A DNA stretch of 64,000 bases from Cryptomeria japonica (GCF_030272615.1 NC_081405.1:158085954-158149953); one strand, 5' to 3'. Counted from the stretch's first letter, positions 34,401 through 45,996 are shown. Notes: generated from the letters alone by a model not told the origin. Made by a program: numbers and translations.

Positions 34401-34848
34401 AAGAAGAGGGATTGCCCCCATGACTGGTGATCATAGGTGGAATGTTTTGTATTGAAGTAGTCATTATATTTGGTGTAAAAGTAGGTATACTAGCAATAGA
34501 AGTTGTCAAAGGAATAGAATGATTGTCTTGAGTAGGAGGTTGTGTATAACCTAAAGTTTCAGCACAACTCTTCATAAGCATCACATTCGAATCCACAATG
34601 TGTGCAATACCACGTAAAATATCAATTCCATTCTTATCACTTTGAACCATACGTTTTAGACCCTTAATTAATGAAAGAGCTTCACTATCGGGGTATTCTT
34701 GAGACATCCATTGCTGAAAATCATCAAATTGGTTATCCAATTTCGAAAGTTGTTCCACAGAAACCTCATGGAGAGCTTCTTCATCATTAAGAGGATTAGA
34801 GGAATTACCCATGTCCTCGTTAAAAAGGCCATTCAAATTAGGTTCCAT
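31489..34848 (-). pseudogene. Gag-protease polyprotein, one nonsense codon, protease motif altered
   Basis: A 1120-codon frame with a single TGA at 31954-31956 (CGA-to-TGA type). The N-terminal ~270 residues are Pro/Ser/Asn-rich. A retrotransposon Gag core follows (LARTL-like, ALQWYCSLPSYSITSFQQLA, ~residues 300-440). A zinc site CQFHRQPGHDTKKC lies at 33159-33200 (CCHH-like rather than CCHC). The retropepsin-like domain is near residue 678, reading VLIDPSCMVNVI where active enzymes have D-S/T-G. A KLGYPWLSSM segment typical of plant gypsy proteases follows. The C-terminal ~200 residues are Pro-rich, then Arg-rich (RRNRFACERR, nuclear-localisation-like), then acidic. The frame ends without any RT, so the Gag serves an element that borrows polymerase and integrase. 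Confidence 0.85.
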
Positions 34849-36101
34849 CTCCTCGGTAATTAAACCTTGGAAGGACTTAATTCTAAGGCTTCATCTAACG
34901 GGAATAGTGTAAGTAGGGCTTATTGTTGTAAAACTCATGCACTAAAAAGAGAGAGAAGATTTTGAATTTAGAAGTAGCAAATTTCAATAAAATCAGCCAA
35001 TCTCCTAGATTTAAGCTGTTAAATGCAATCAGGACAATCTCCCAAAATTTCAAAAAAACATTCGAGGACCATGGCGAACGGAGTGCACATGGCCCTCGCA
35101 ACTTTTTTCGAAATTTTCAGAGATGAAAGTTATGGTGATTTTAAAGCTAATCTGAAAAAATTGAGTGATTTTACGATCTATAGATAGGACAAATTAAAGT
35201 TGCAATCTTAAAATTGAACCCTACCAAGATTGTTGAAAAATGCAAAATTTGAATTTTGAAAAAGAGAGGGAAACTGAAATTTTAAATTTTATGATTTTAG
35301 AGGGAATACTGAAAGCAATGCAAGCTTTGAAATTTAAAAGTTGACTCGATTTCATGCAAAATTCAAATTTGAAAGCAGAAATCAAAGTTGCTGCAATTAA
35401 ACACTTAATTTCAAAAGTCACAAACTGCAAGAATTTGAATAAAGCACTGAAATTTTGAATGAATGTCAACACACTTTTCAGATTTAGGACTGTAAGAAAC
35501 ACAATTTTAACACAAATTTCAATTTCAACAATTTTTGAATGATTATAAGCCCTAATCCAAGCAATCACTAGACCAACTTTGACTTTAATTTTGAAAGTGT
35601 TATAATTAATGAAATTAGCCAAGATTCTGGATTTTAGCAGAAAAATACAGTAAGATCTAGCTCCTGAAATTTCAGAAAGAATGTCGAGGACGATGGCGCT
35701 TGGGGTGCACACAGTCCTCGCAACTTTTTTCAAAATTTTTAGGGATGAGAGATATTATGATTTTGTTGCGGAATCCAAAGTTACAGCCGATTTAGAGGTG
35801 TTTTGATTAGTGAAATCGTCGGTCAAAGGTTGAATCAAGAGGGTTTTAAAAATTAGGGTTTTGACACTTAACCACTTAATTTTCAGAATTAAAGCACAAA
35901 TATGAATTGACAATTTGCAATAGAAGAGTAGATCTGAAACAAGCATTAACAATTAAACATTTCACAAGCTCAATTACTAAAAAGGAAATTTAGGGTTTTT
36001 ATGCAATTAACCTCTAAAATTTGCAAAAGATCAAACATGGAAATGTAATTAACGAAGAAATTTTTTTTCAGATCTAACCATGAATAATCAAAATTAGGAT
36101 G
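34849..36101 (-). other. Leader of the Gag-protease element with a repeated GTGCAC module
   Basis: Non-coding, A/T-rich. A ~55-bp module with GAGGACCATGGCGAACGG followed by AGTGCACATGGCCCTCGCAA occurs at 35063-35118 and again, diverged, at 35685-35740. A related form lies in each LTR (29858-29903 and 36479-36525). Its flanks (GAGGACCATG against CATGGCCCTC) could pair as a hairpin. Possible packaging or dimerisation signal (inference). Short ORFs here are not supported. Confidence 0.6.
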
Positions 36102-36119
36102 TTCACGTCGGGTTCACCA
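36102..36119 (-). other. Primer-binding site candidate of the Gag-protease element
   Basis: Minus strand TGGTGAACCCGACGTGAA, three bases inside the 5' LTR boundary at 36123 and beginning TGG as required for a tRNA CCA end. I cannot assign the tRNA with confidence. It is not initiator Met. Confidence 0.65.
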
Positions 36120-36122
36120 AAA

Positions 36123-37367
36123 TGTAAAGCGGAAAATCGAACCCTAGGTGTTCCCCCACTCCAAGGAGAGAGAAAGGAGGTCACTAGGGTTGACGGTTTT
36201 CACTTAGGAGAGACTTTACATTCAAAAGAGGGGTTGAAAACCACAAGATCCAATCTCACACAATGCAAGACTAGATTCTAAATGAGTTTCAAGGGTTGAG
36301 ACATCAAGGATACCCTCTTTTGTAAAGAATGTAGATAGAAGGATTGAACTAGGAATGCATGTAAAGTAAGAAAGATTCGCTTGTAGACGGAGATAGGGAC
36401 ACGGGATGAAGCTACGGACTTGAAATTAGTAATAAAATGTCGAGACGATGTTGTCCTACAAATTTGAGCAAAAGTTGACGGGACGATGGCGCCCGGAGTG
36501 CACATGGTCCTCCGAAAAATCCGCGAAACGAAGGGGGATCTGTTCGTCTCTACACTAGGATTCCAGATCTTCAATCACAGCCACGTACCTGCAACCTACA
36601 CACAGAAAAGAGAGGACGATTGGGGGGTTAGGGATTAGGGGTTTTCCTTTAGGTCAAACCCCAGTTTTGGAATTAACCAAGAAATGAGAATGCTGTAAAT
36701 GTTTGTAATGTAATCAAGTACTGATACCTTGTTGTAAGAATGTTTGTATTCTTACATGCGAAGGTGTAATGATGTTGTATGTTGTATGTTGTAAATGATC
36801 TCCTCTTCAATGGTTGAATCCTTGTCTTGAATGCAACACCTAGCCTTGAATGGAGACTTAGAATGCTCAATTGCTTGAAGGAATGCTTGAATGCTTGAAT
36901 GTTTGGATGTTTGCCTATCGCTTCCGCGTCTTGCACACATATATTTTTCCTCCCTCTTTTGGGAGAGGAAATGTAGTTTATATACTTGTCAATTAGGGTT
37001 AGGAGACTGATTTTTCCAACCTTAGGTCGACCCAGGAACAATATTTTCCAAATTGCAAACTTAAAGACCCGATGCCCAACAAGAGACCGGGCCCAAAATA
37101 AGGCCAGGGACCAGGACGCTGGGCGCCATGATCCTAAGGGACTAGGGCGCTAGGCGCCATGGTCTTGAAGGACCAGGGCGCTGGGCGCCATGGTCCCACC
37201 TCCCAGGACAACAGGGTGCAAGGAGGATCAGGCCAAGGTGCAGAAAGATGCAGTTTTTGATGTCGCTAGCAGGTTTCGAGGTCTCCATTTAGGTTCAACG
37301 TTGTGCCGCCATCGTGAAGACCGAAATGCAGTCGAAATTGCAAGTGTCACAATTTTAGGATGCTACA
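36123..37367 (-). repeat. 5' LTR of the Gag-protease element (1245 bp)
   Basis: Begins TGTAAAGCGG and ends CTACA on the plus strand. TATA-like TATATAAAC on the minus strand at 36976-36984. The U3 palindromic GC repeats are at 37109-37199. 37368-37372 (GATTC) is the right target duplication, identical to 29496-29500. Confidence 0.93.
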
Positions 37368-37372
37368 GATTC

Positions 37373-37432
37373 AAAGGCCCTTTGTGATATTTGCAAAGTT
37401 GGATGTACTTCAAGGGTCATAAGGGGTCATAT
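37373..37432 (-). pseudogene. Transposase-like pseudogene, upstream piece
   Basis: On the minus strand this encodes an HPTLQISQRAFESLKPF-like segment that joins 29500 in the same frame once one GATTC copy is discounted. Upstream, similarity stops at the start of a tandem array (37416 on), so the true start of the gene is not visible. Confidence 0.5.
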
Positions 37433-38345
37433 TATGTCCTAAGGGGTCATATTGTGTCCTAAGGGGTCATATGGTGTCTTAGGGGGTCATATGACACAAT
37501 ATGACCCCTTAGGACACAATATGACCCATAACGACACAATTTGGTGTCGTAAGGGGTCATATGTTGTCTTAAGGGGACATAAGACCCAATATGACTCTGT
37601 AGGATAGAATATGACCCATAAGGACACCGTATAGTGTCATAAAGGGTCATATTGTTTCCTAAGGGGTCATATGGTGTCTTAAGGGGTCATATGACACAAT
37701 ATGACCCATAATGACACAATTTGGTGTCATAAGGGGCAATAGGATACAATATGACCCCTTAGGACACCATAGGACCCATAACGACCCAATATGGTGTCAT
37801 AAGGGGTCATATGTTGTCCTTAGGGATCATATGGTATGCCATGACCCCTTAGGACACCATATGACCCCTAACAACACCATATGGTGTCATAAGGGGTCAT
37901 ATGACCTGTAACAACACCGTATAGTGTCATAAAGGGTCATATTGTGTCCTAAGGGGTCATATGGTGTCTTAAGGGGTCATATGATACAATATGACCCATA
38001 ATGACACAATTTGGTGTCGTAAGGGGTCATATGGTGTCTTAAGGGGTCATAAGACACAATATGACCCCTTAGGACACCATAGAACCCATAATGATCCAAT
38101 ATGGTGTCATAAGGGGTCATATGGTATCCCATGATCCCTTAGGACACCATATGACCCCTAACGACACCATATGATGTCCTAATGGGTCATAGTGTGTCAT
38201 AAGGTGGCAAGATGAACCATTATTAAAATATAAAAAGCAGTACCAATACTTCTTACAACAATTTGACACCTAAGGGGTCATATGGTGTCCTAAGGGGTCA
38301 TAGGACACAATATGGCCCCTTCTCATAGGACACAATATGACCCCT
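37416..38345. repeat. Array of a ~20-bp word in mixed direct and inverted order
   Basis: The word AAGGGGTCATATGGTGTCCT and its reverse complement alternate about 40 times with small changes. Many adjacent pairs are inverted, so the array can fold into a long series of hairpins. A 60-bp non-repeat gap occurs near 38205-38265. ORFs through it (for example 37459-37650) are translations of the repeat. Confidence 0.9.
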
Positions 38346-38398
38346 TCCCTCTCTCTCTCTCTCTCTCCCTCTCCCCCCCTCTCTCTCTCTCTCTCCCC

Positions 38399-38459
<61 letters not shown>
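38346..38459. repeat. (CT)n microsatellite
   Basis: About 114 bp of almost pure CT with a few CC interruptions in the first half. The final ~50 bp is uninterrupted. Confidence 0.95.
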
Positions 38460-38461
<2 letters not shown>

Positions 38462-38844
38462 AATATTTATAAATTAATATATTAATAAACAATAGATTAA
38501 TTATGTGCAAATTTAGTTATTGAATTTACTTATTAAAATCGGATATCTGATATAATCGGATATCCAATTTCTGTTGTACAAATTTGAAATTTGAAATTTT
38601 GGCTTGGGTTTGCTTTGGGATTGGGCTTGAAAGTGACAAGCCTAGAAAGTCAACTGAAAAAACATGTTTTTCAGTATTCCTTGATTTTCCAGACTTTACA
38701 TTGGTGGCTAATGACGTTTTTTATAGCCAAAATTGATAAAACGAAAAGGGTTTTTTAAGGACGTTCTCATATTTCCAACAATATAAGGATTGTCTTGTTT
38801 TGACTTTAATAAATAATTATATTTTTTTTCTAATTGAATTCTGA
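38460..38844. other. Anonymous sequence
   Basis: No gene. Contains CGGATATCTGAT and GGATATCCAATT near 38540-38575, echoing 17655-17790, which suggests the flanks of the MITE copies share more ancestry than the MITE alone. Confidence 0.4.
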
Positions 38845-39448
38845 CAAAAGTCTTGATTGATAGACTGATTGAAAAACACTCATAACTTTCAAACGGTATA
38901 ACATTTTTTGAATTCAAAACATGCGTCACATCCTATGCTTCATCGACTATAGAGAAAAATTTAAAAAAAATGAATTTCATAAGGTTTTGACCAAGTTAAG
39001 GTGGTTAGACGTAGGATTTTTTGAATTTATGAAAAGCTGTAGTAAAAAATTCATAAATAATTATTTACTTAATAAAAAATTATAAAAAAATATGTCACAT
39101 CCAGACATGAGTCTAATACTTATATTATAAATCTTATAAAAACATATTATTATTTGATTGTGATTAGAGTGGTCAGAAATATGCCCACTTCTTATCTTTT
39201 TCCTAAAATTTAAGTACCACTGCATTGAAATTTGAAATTTTCATTAAATAGGATTTTTTTTTCCAAAAAATAACTAGTAGCTTAGAAACTACATTAAAGT
39301 TTCTATAGATTCTCTTCTTACATATTTTAAAAATAATGTTCATATCTTATTCAAATTTTCATGTCAAGTTGCATAACTCTGATTTTCTGAAATTTCATTG
39401 CCACTTAAGGGCCTATTTTGGCACACCATGATCTTGCACATACCCATA
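38845..39448. mobile_element. Inverted, diverged partial copy of the 16900-17534 MITE
   Basis: Collinear with the reverse complement of 16900-17534 over ~600 bp. It shares the TGTCACATCCAGACATGAGT region, the GTGGTTAGAC segment, and the terminal repeat ending CACATACCCATA at 39448. The other terminal repeat is missing or too diverged to see. Confidence 0.65.
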
Positions 39449-39459
39449 GACATGTCATT

Positions 39460-39744
39460 TTACTCTACATCATGGATTGCACCGTCCATGGCGGAAGCCG
39501 ACCACAGCTTCTGTGGCCTTGTAAATTTCCTTGTTGATGAAAGAGCAGTAACATCCACTGTGGGTGGTGGGTCAAGTTGTGGTTCTTGATCCTCTACTGC
39601 TAGGGGTATAGGGTCTGCTTCGATCACATCAGGAGGTGGGGTATGTGGCTAAATTGGGAACTTGACACCTCTTTTATGTGATGGCCACCTTGTTGATGCT
39701 TTTTTCTTTGCACAATGGGTAGTCATCTTATAGGCCTTCCTCAT
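39460..39744 (-). pseudogene. Coding-like exon of unknown function
   Basis: 95 codons from ATG 39744, directly after a splice-acceptor-like TTCTTTGTAG, with one internal TAG (~39650) where CAG is likely. It is Lys/Arg-rich at first (MRKAYKMTTHCAKKKAS), then Pro/Asp-rich (PHTPPPDVIEADPIPL), and ends near the MITE copy. No family recognised. Confidence 0.35.
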
Positions 39745-40206
39745 CTACAAAGAACAATAATAACATGTATGCTAGTTGTATTTTCATGTCAAATTTGCAG
39801 ATCAATATAAATTGTACAGTATGCATGAAACACATCTTTAATTTTATATGTAACCTACAAACATATATATAGTGCAACATGGGTAAAATTGAGATGGAAC
39901 CAACTAACTGAGTGATGTTCTAGACCAATGTCTGTTGATCGATATTAACTGTGATGCTTGACATGGCACTGTTGTGCAAGTAAGGAGTGGATGAGAAGAT
40001 AGTGTAAGATGATAGTAATGCTTGAACAATAGAAGTATGGTTTCCTATGTAAAATGCTATCTTTTATGGGCATTTGTTCCTGGAGATGTTTTCTATATTG
40101 GAGACTTATACAGTAGAGGTTTAGAGGTACATGCAGAGACTTACCCTGGCAGGGATTTGAGGTTGAAACCTTCTGGGTCAACTAGATGTGGTGGTGTAGA
40201 TGGAAT
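39745..40206. other. Anonymous sequence left of NA-3
   Basis: AT-rich, no supportable gene. 40202-40206 (GGAAT) is the left target duplication of NA-3. Confidence 0.5.
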
Positions 40207-41328
40207 TGATGAATACTGAGAGGGGGGTGAATTAGTATACCAAAAAACACTGAACTCAAACTCTTAAACAATTTAATAGATAACTGGTACAACAGATTTA
40301 CTAATAAACCGGTTAAGATAAATGCAAACCAAATAGTAATCAAAGCATTCACCCACAAGAGCACAATCACCATAACACAAGATGTTTTGACGTGGAAACC
40401 CAAATGGGAAAAACCACGATGAGAAAAAACTCACAAGTAATTATCAGAAGGTTAAGGTCAGACCAGTTAAGGTCATACAATGTTCTTCACCAAAAAATAT
40501 CTTGTTAGGAATCTAGATCTCTGTTAGGAGATAAGTCCTGTTAAAGACTACCTTGTGAGAGGATTTCAGATTCACACTAGTGAACCACCTTGTTAGAGGA
40601 TTTACAAAGTCTTTGCTAGACCTACCGGGTTAAGGGTTTCAAACTTGTCGAAGATGTGAGTAATCAACAAGTGAGTGATCTAGATACTAGCATAGTATGC
40701 TTGGTTAGATCCATGATAGCTCATTGTTAATGCATTTCAGCATTACTTTAATCTTCAATATCTCCACACTCCTACTCTTCATATAGACCTAATCTTCTCT
40801 TCTGTGATCGCACATACAAAAACCTCATCAACATCTAAAACCCTAGACATGATGTCCTTATAAAGGAGTTTGATTTCATGTCGGTCCAATAAGATTACAT
40901 TTCAAGTTCCTAGGTTCAGTGCATCTAGACACATTTGGTAACATGACACAAAATCACTGCCAAAGTGTTGGTGGATGATAACTCATCACAAAAATATCAG
41001 TTGGTAACTCATCACAGAGTAATATCGGTTCATACAATTTACCGATTACTGGTTGTCAAAAATGAAGACTGGAAAATGTTAACTACTGCTTTGTTCCTTC
41101 ATACTGCTTGAGATCCTCAAACCGCTTGAGGTCTTCATACCACTTGAGGTCTTTAGTCAATTTGTGACCGGTAAACATCTTCTGCAAAACACCGATAGTC
41201 TGAAGACTATAATACATAATACCGGTTGGAACAATTACCGGTTGAGCATAACTCATACAAAAAGAAAGTGTACACAAAGCAAGTGTGTGTCCATCAATGA
41301 CAATCACAACATCACCAAAATTCCAATA
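40207..41328 (-). repeat. NA-3 3' LTR (1122 bp)
   Basis: Plus-strand start TGATGAATACTGAG, end CCAATA (CA mutated to TA on one terminus). Several percent different from 53128-54265 by eye. Homologous to the NA-1 LTR. Confidence 0.88.
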
Positions 41329-41341
41329 ATCTCCCCCTTTG
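41329..41341 (-). other. NA-3 polypurine tract
   Basis: Minus strand CCAAAGGGGGAGAT abutting the 3' LTR. The same tract occurs at the equivalent place in NA-2 (42474-42487). Confidence 0.85.
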
Positions 41342-41551
41342 GCATTGATGGCAACACTTAGGAAAATTTTGACATCTAGGTGTTTTTACAACAAAACTAT
41401 GCCATAATCAAAATTACTCCCCCTAAGCATATACACTATGCCTTTTGCAGAAATTACAATGTATACTACTCCCTTAAAGTGGTAACATGAAAGTATACAT
41501 AATATTCACCAAAATTTTAAATACTACTCCCCCTTTGCCAACAATGACAAA

Positions 41552-41690
41552 CTAATGCAGAACAACCCTTGTTTCCTTATATATAGAAATATAGAGTAAA
41601 TGTTTATGACAATAAGGAATGAAACCTATCAAAACAGATTTAAAATCTTGCATAAAAGTCTTCATGGCTAATGACCATGATGTTAGGATT
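41552..41690 (-). pseudogene. NA-3 ORF2, last ~44 codons, beyond the NA-2 insertion
   Basis: Resumes the frame left at 48279, using one CATGA copy, and ends at TAG 41552-41554. It contains KTFMQDFKSVLIGFIPY. Immediately downstream is a GGCAAAGGGGGAG tract, the first of three such tracts before the LTR. Confidence 0.75.
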
Positions 41691-42473
41691 CCCAAAGATA
41701 CTAAGAGGGGGGGTGAATCAGTATCTAACCGGTATATAAATTTACTTGACTTAAAACATGAAAAACATATTAAAACTGTGTGCCGATAAACAAGAGATAA
41801 TGCAGTAAACAAGAATAACAACAACCACATGGGAAGCACACCATAACACAATATTTTAATGAGGAAACCTGGTGTGGGAAATACCTCAGTGGGATTTGTG
41901 ACCCACAATATTTGCTTACTAGCCAATAAGGGAATATTACTCTTACAATAGGGGCTTGCACATGCAGGAAGGCCAAGTACCTAGAGCTCACTGCTCAATT
42001 ACAAAAGAAGTCGCACTGACTTACAAAATGGATTATATTAATCCAAAATCTTGTACTGCTTCAGATTAGCATCTGCTATGCTAGGTTCAGTACCAGTTTA
42101 AGCTTTGTTACATACATAAACCCTTAACCAATAATTCACATATTAGGTCTGCATAATTTCGCCTATCACCTTATTTTTCACACACTTCCTATTACAAAAT
42201 GATCTCATACATATATGAGTCATATTATAACTCTCCATGCCGGCTTACAATGATTTTACAATTAATTAAAAAATACATTTTAAACAAAATTGAAGTCGGC
42301 CAAGGTGTCGGTATCCTTCCTTTCACTGTCGATGTTCTGTATGCCGGTGTAGAGTCTGTTAGTGCTGGTGTCGATATCTTTGTCTTGTTGGTATCATATG
42401 ATTGCAAGGTTGCCATCAATGAAAAAACCTTCAATCACCTACAATTTCTCATTGGAGTGTGCATTTGCCAACA
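41691..42473 (-). repeat. NA-2 3' LTR (783 bp)
   Basis: Pairs with 47486-48278 with several percent divergence by eye. The next 14 bases (42474-42487) are the PPT, ATCTCCCCCTTTGG on the plus strand. Confidence 0.92.
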
Positions 42474-42786
42474 ATCTCCCCCTTTGGCATTGATGGCAAC
42501 ACTCATGAGAAAAATAAAAAAGTGTCCAAAATGATATCCAAAAAATAGTCTGCCAAAATTGTCTTACCAAAACTGTATGATAAAAAATGTATGCTCCCCC
42601 TGAGCAGATGATGTCCTTTCTTCTGACTATTTTTCTCATCCCACTACTCCCCCTTTGACATCAATGAAAAAGGTTTTCATTTGCTGTCAGTGGAGTCCTG
42701 CCTGGATTCTTGTAACTGGTGGGTTGCAATCTAAAAGATATCTGTCAAAACTAAATTTATGCCATTGTTGAATGTTTTGCTATATT

Positions 42787-45700
42787 TTATTGCCTCTTGT
42801 GTTCTTTGCACTGTACCGGTGAGTATGTGCATTTTCTCTTCCTGTGTGTCTTCAGTCCGGGAACCAGGGCTTCAGATATTTCATTTCTCAAGGAAATAAG
42901 ATACTCTAGTCTTGGACTAAGTCTGCATTTCAAGTCCTTTGTCTTATCCTTTATTCTCTGTTTGTCATTTTCTAGTTTCTTGATTTTCTCTTCCTGTTCT
43001 GCAATCTTCTTCTCTAACTCCAAAAATGAATCTGATGTTCCAATCAGATTGTTAGAAATATTATTTATCTTCTCTTGTGCTTTGTTGATCTCCTTGTCAA
43101 GATCCTCTGTTAATACATTCATTTTGCAAGTGTCCCTGTACAGTTTCTTGAAGTCATAGATTATTTCTCCAAGTTTCGGTAAAAGGGTGTCCATTTCTTC
43201 CTTGTTCTTATTTACAATATCCTCAAAGAATTTCTCTTTTTCTTTTATCATTCTTTCTTTAAATGTATCCTTATTTATTTGATCTATAGTCAATAGGTTG
43301 TCGGTGATGAACTTAGACAATGTGTCTAGTTGACCTAAAGAATCTTTATTCTCAACACTGCACTTTGGTGCTATCAATTTAAGAATTGGTATTGTATCAT
43401 CAATAGCCTTATAGGCTTGTACATTGCATTACGTGATCTTCTTTATTGAATCTAACATGACCTCTATTACATTAGTAGATCTGAATTCTGCCATAGTTGT
43501 ACTAGATGTTTGTCCAATAGTCTTTATAATAGCCATGCTACCGGTTGTGGTTATTACCTTACTTGATTTGACCTCTGGTAGGTTTGTCTGTGTTTGCATT
43601 TATACAAACAAAGGTTCATGCTTTTTAGTTTAGGCCGGTGGCACTGTCTCTATCTGTACCTATGAACTTTCCTTAGCCAATTCTTCAGATGGTTTATCTG
43701 TTGTATCTATCGGTTTCTCAGTGGTATCTTCTACCGGTTGCTCTACCAGTGTTGATTTTTCTGTGTTTGTTTCAATCTCTATAGTCGGTGACTCAATAGT
43801 CACATCTTTCTCCTTATCCTCAGTGGTTTCTCTGTCAACCACAATGTCAACTTCCTAAGTGTCTACATTTACTGTATACAAAATTTCTAATTCAGGATTT
43901 GTATATTCTACTAGAGTCTCCATACTCTCAGAGGCCGATTGATTTTCAGTAGTGTCTACTGGTGGAGTATTTGAAAGAGGTGGGGGCATATTGTCAGTTA
44001 TTTTCAGGCTTGGTGGTCCACCTATCTTACCTTTCCCTTTTTCTCTGTGCTTTTGATATACTTTGATAGTCTTAGGTCTAAGTAATTCTTCCTGTTTTTC
44101 TTTCTTCACAAAGAAAATATCCCATGCATCAGCAGTTTCCTTAGAAACTTCCTTTACTCTTCCTGCCATTAATGCTACATGCTGGTGAGCAGTAGAAAAT
44201 ACTGTCAGATTAGCCTCACTGATTAATTTGTCTATTTCATCAGGTGAGTTAACTGGATGCACTGCCAGTAATTTTTCAAACTTAATCTTTTTATCCAGTT
44301 CAACAATAGCTAATCTTCTAGCTTCTAATCTCCTATACAAGTCATTTGGAATTTCATCAACAATTTCCATTAAGAATTTCTTGTATATATCTAAGTATAA
44401 AATTACACTGTTCTCTATACTTTCCTTATCATCAGCTGATAGTGTATTGTATATTTGATTGATGTTTTTCAGCTTACCATCCTCTATGATTTCATTTAGA
44501 AGTTTGTCTATAGGAGCAATAGTTTGTTTCACCTTCTTCTTAGGAGTCATCTTCTTCACTGGAGACCCTACTGCTTGTTGCTTCTGTCTTGTCCTTTTAG
44601 GTGTAGGAGAGGGTGTCGGTGAGGGTTTTCTTTTCCTTTCAATCCTTTTAAATACAATAGGTATATCACTTTTAGAAGAGGTTCTAACCAGTGAAAGATG
44701 AGTTTCCGGTTGAGGTGCTTCCAACTCTCTTTCACTTATACTGGCTTGTCTCAGAACATCCTTGATTGCCTTTGCCTATTGGGTTCCTTTCCTTACAGTT
44801 GCTTCAACCTTCTTAACCCTTTTTCTAGATTGAATTCCACTTTCTATTGTTTCAACATTTCCAAAAACTTCCTCTTTCGGTTCCTTTGGAGCTTCAAGAA
44901 GGTATTTTGCATATGTTTCTATGATGTCATCATCTATTTCATAGCCCATTTTAGTTACCCAAATAGTTCGAGGGACAACTGCTTCCATCCAAATTTCATC
45001 TTTCTTGATCAGAAAATAGATTTCCTTTTGATACTTATCCACAATAACTTGTGAGAGTCTTACTCTAGACTTCATTTGAGCCTTCAATGCTTGAAAATAC
45101 TCATTTAGGTTTTTCTCCCTGTTTTCTCCCATATTTTTTAGTAAATCTAATAGTTGTTTTCCTACTGGTATGTCAAAACCAAAATATCTTGCACCAATAC
45201 CGGGTACTTGTTTGGTTATGTACAACATCAGACAAACAAGTAAGTTTCCAAATCTGAATGTTCCTTTCTTATCTCTTTTGATCTTTCCCAAATTGTCTAT
45301 CAACTCATCTTTAAGACATTCGCATATATCTATCCTTGCATTATCATTGACCATATCATAGGCACTCTTGATACATAGACTAGAAACTGAGTTTAACCTA
45401 TTTGCATGTGTAGCCTTATAACCTAAGATCATACTGATAAATCTAACATTTATATCTTTCACATTGTTTACCCTTAGAGATCTCTTATCAAATGTTGCAC
45501 CAGTTAGGTTTATCACTATGTCATTTGAGACCTTCTTTGTTTTGTCCAGTCTGTTACCGGTGGAGGGTAACCCTGTTACAACTTTTACTGCTTCTTTTGT
45601 GATTTTATGAATAGAGTCTAACTAGAATAATTCACCATGTACTCTACTTAACACAATCCTTATGATATCCTTGGGAAAATCCGGGATACTAAGAATTTTA

Positions 45701-45996
45701 GTGAAACCTAGGGTTTCTACTATCTTATGTTCAGGTTTGACATTTCCAGATTCATCACAAATCATACTTTTAAACATGTTCTTAATCTCATCATCAACTA
45801 ATTCCTCAATATGACAATGTATATACATCCTAGGGTCTTCAACATATACTACTCCTTTAGGGATTTGAGAAAATGCACCTATGCTATCATCTTTCTTTGC
45901 GATTTCGGGAACTAGCTGAAATATGGGTCTACGTCGCTTAACAATTTCAACAATAGTAGGGTTTTCAATAAATTCAGGAGTGGATGAAGATGCCAT
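42787..45996 (-). pseudogene. NA-2 ORF2: unknown ~1070-residue protein, seven nonsense codons, no frameshift
   Basis: One frame of 1070 codons starting MASSSTPEFIENP. Residues ~1-390 match the NA-1/NA-3 ORF2 domain: IVLSRVHG, VTGLPSTG, a GYKATHANRLNS segment, KSAYDMVNDNARIDIC, FRFGNLLV, LNEYFQALKAQMKSRVRLSQ, VDKYQKEIYF and MGYEIDDD. A basic Pro/Lys-rich linker follows (KRKPSPTPSPTPKRTRQKQQ), then a helical region, then an acidic Thr/Glu-rich stretch, and a C-terminal coiled coil. Stops (45619, 44773, 43852, 43657 and three more down to ~43430) are TAG/TAA at positions that read as CAG or CAA. No known domain. Confidence 0.75.

Larger units (their letters stand above)
29501..37367 (-). mobile_element. 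Gag-protease-only gypsy-like LTR retrotransposon (non-autonomous)
   Basis: LTRs are 29501-30735 and 36123-37367, ending CTACA, and the left one begins TA for TG. The perfect 5-bp duplication GATTC flanks it. On the minus strand the order is 5' LTR, PBS, a ~1.25-kb leader, one long gag-pro ORF, a ~750-bp 3' UTR, PPT and 3' LTR. There is no RT, RNase H or integrase, and no remnant of them. It splits the transposase-like gene in frame. The LTRs differ by a few percent by eye, older than the gypsy insertion at 348. Confidence 0.9.

Noticed and set aside
35221-35733. 170-codon minus-strand ORF in the leader of the Gag-protease element
   Set aside because: Low-complexity A/T-rich composition, no motif, and crosses the repeated GTGCAC module. 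More likely a chance ORF in an untranslated leader.
37459-37911. ORFs with regular MTPYDT-like repeats
   Set aside because: Translations of the 20-bp array in either orientation; repeat artefacts.
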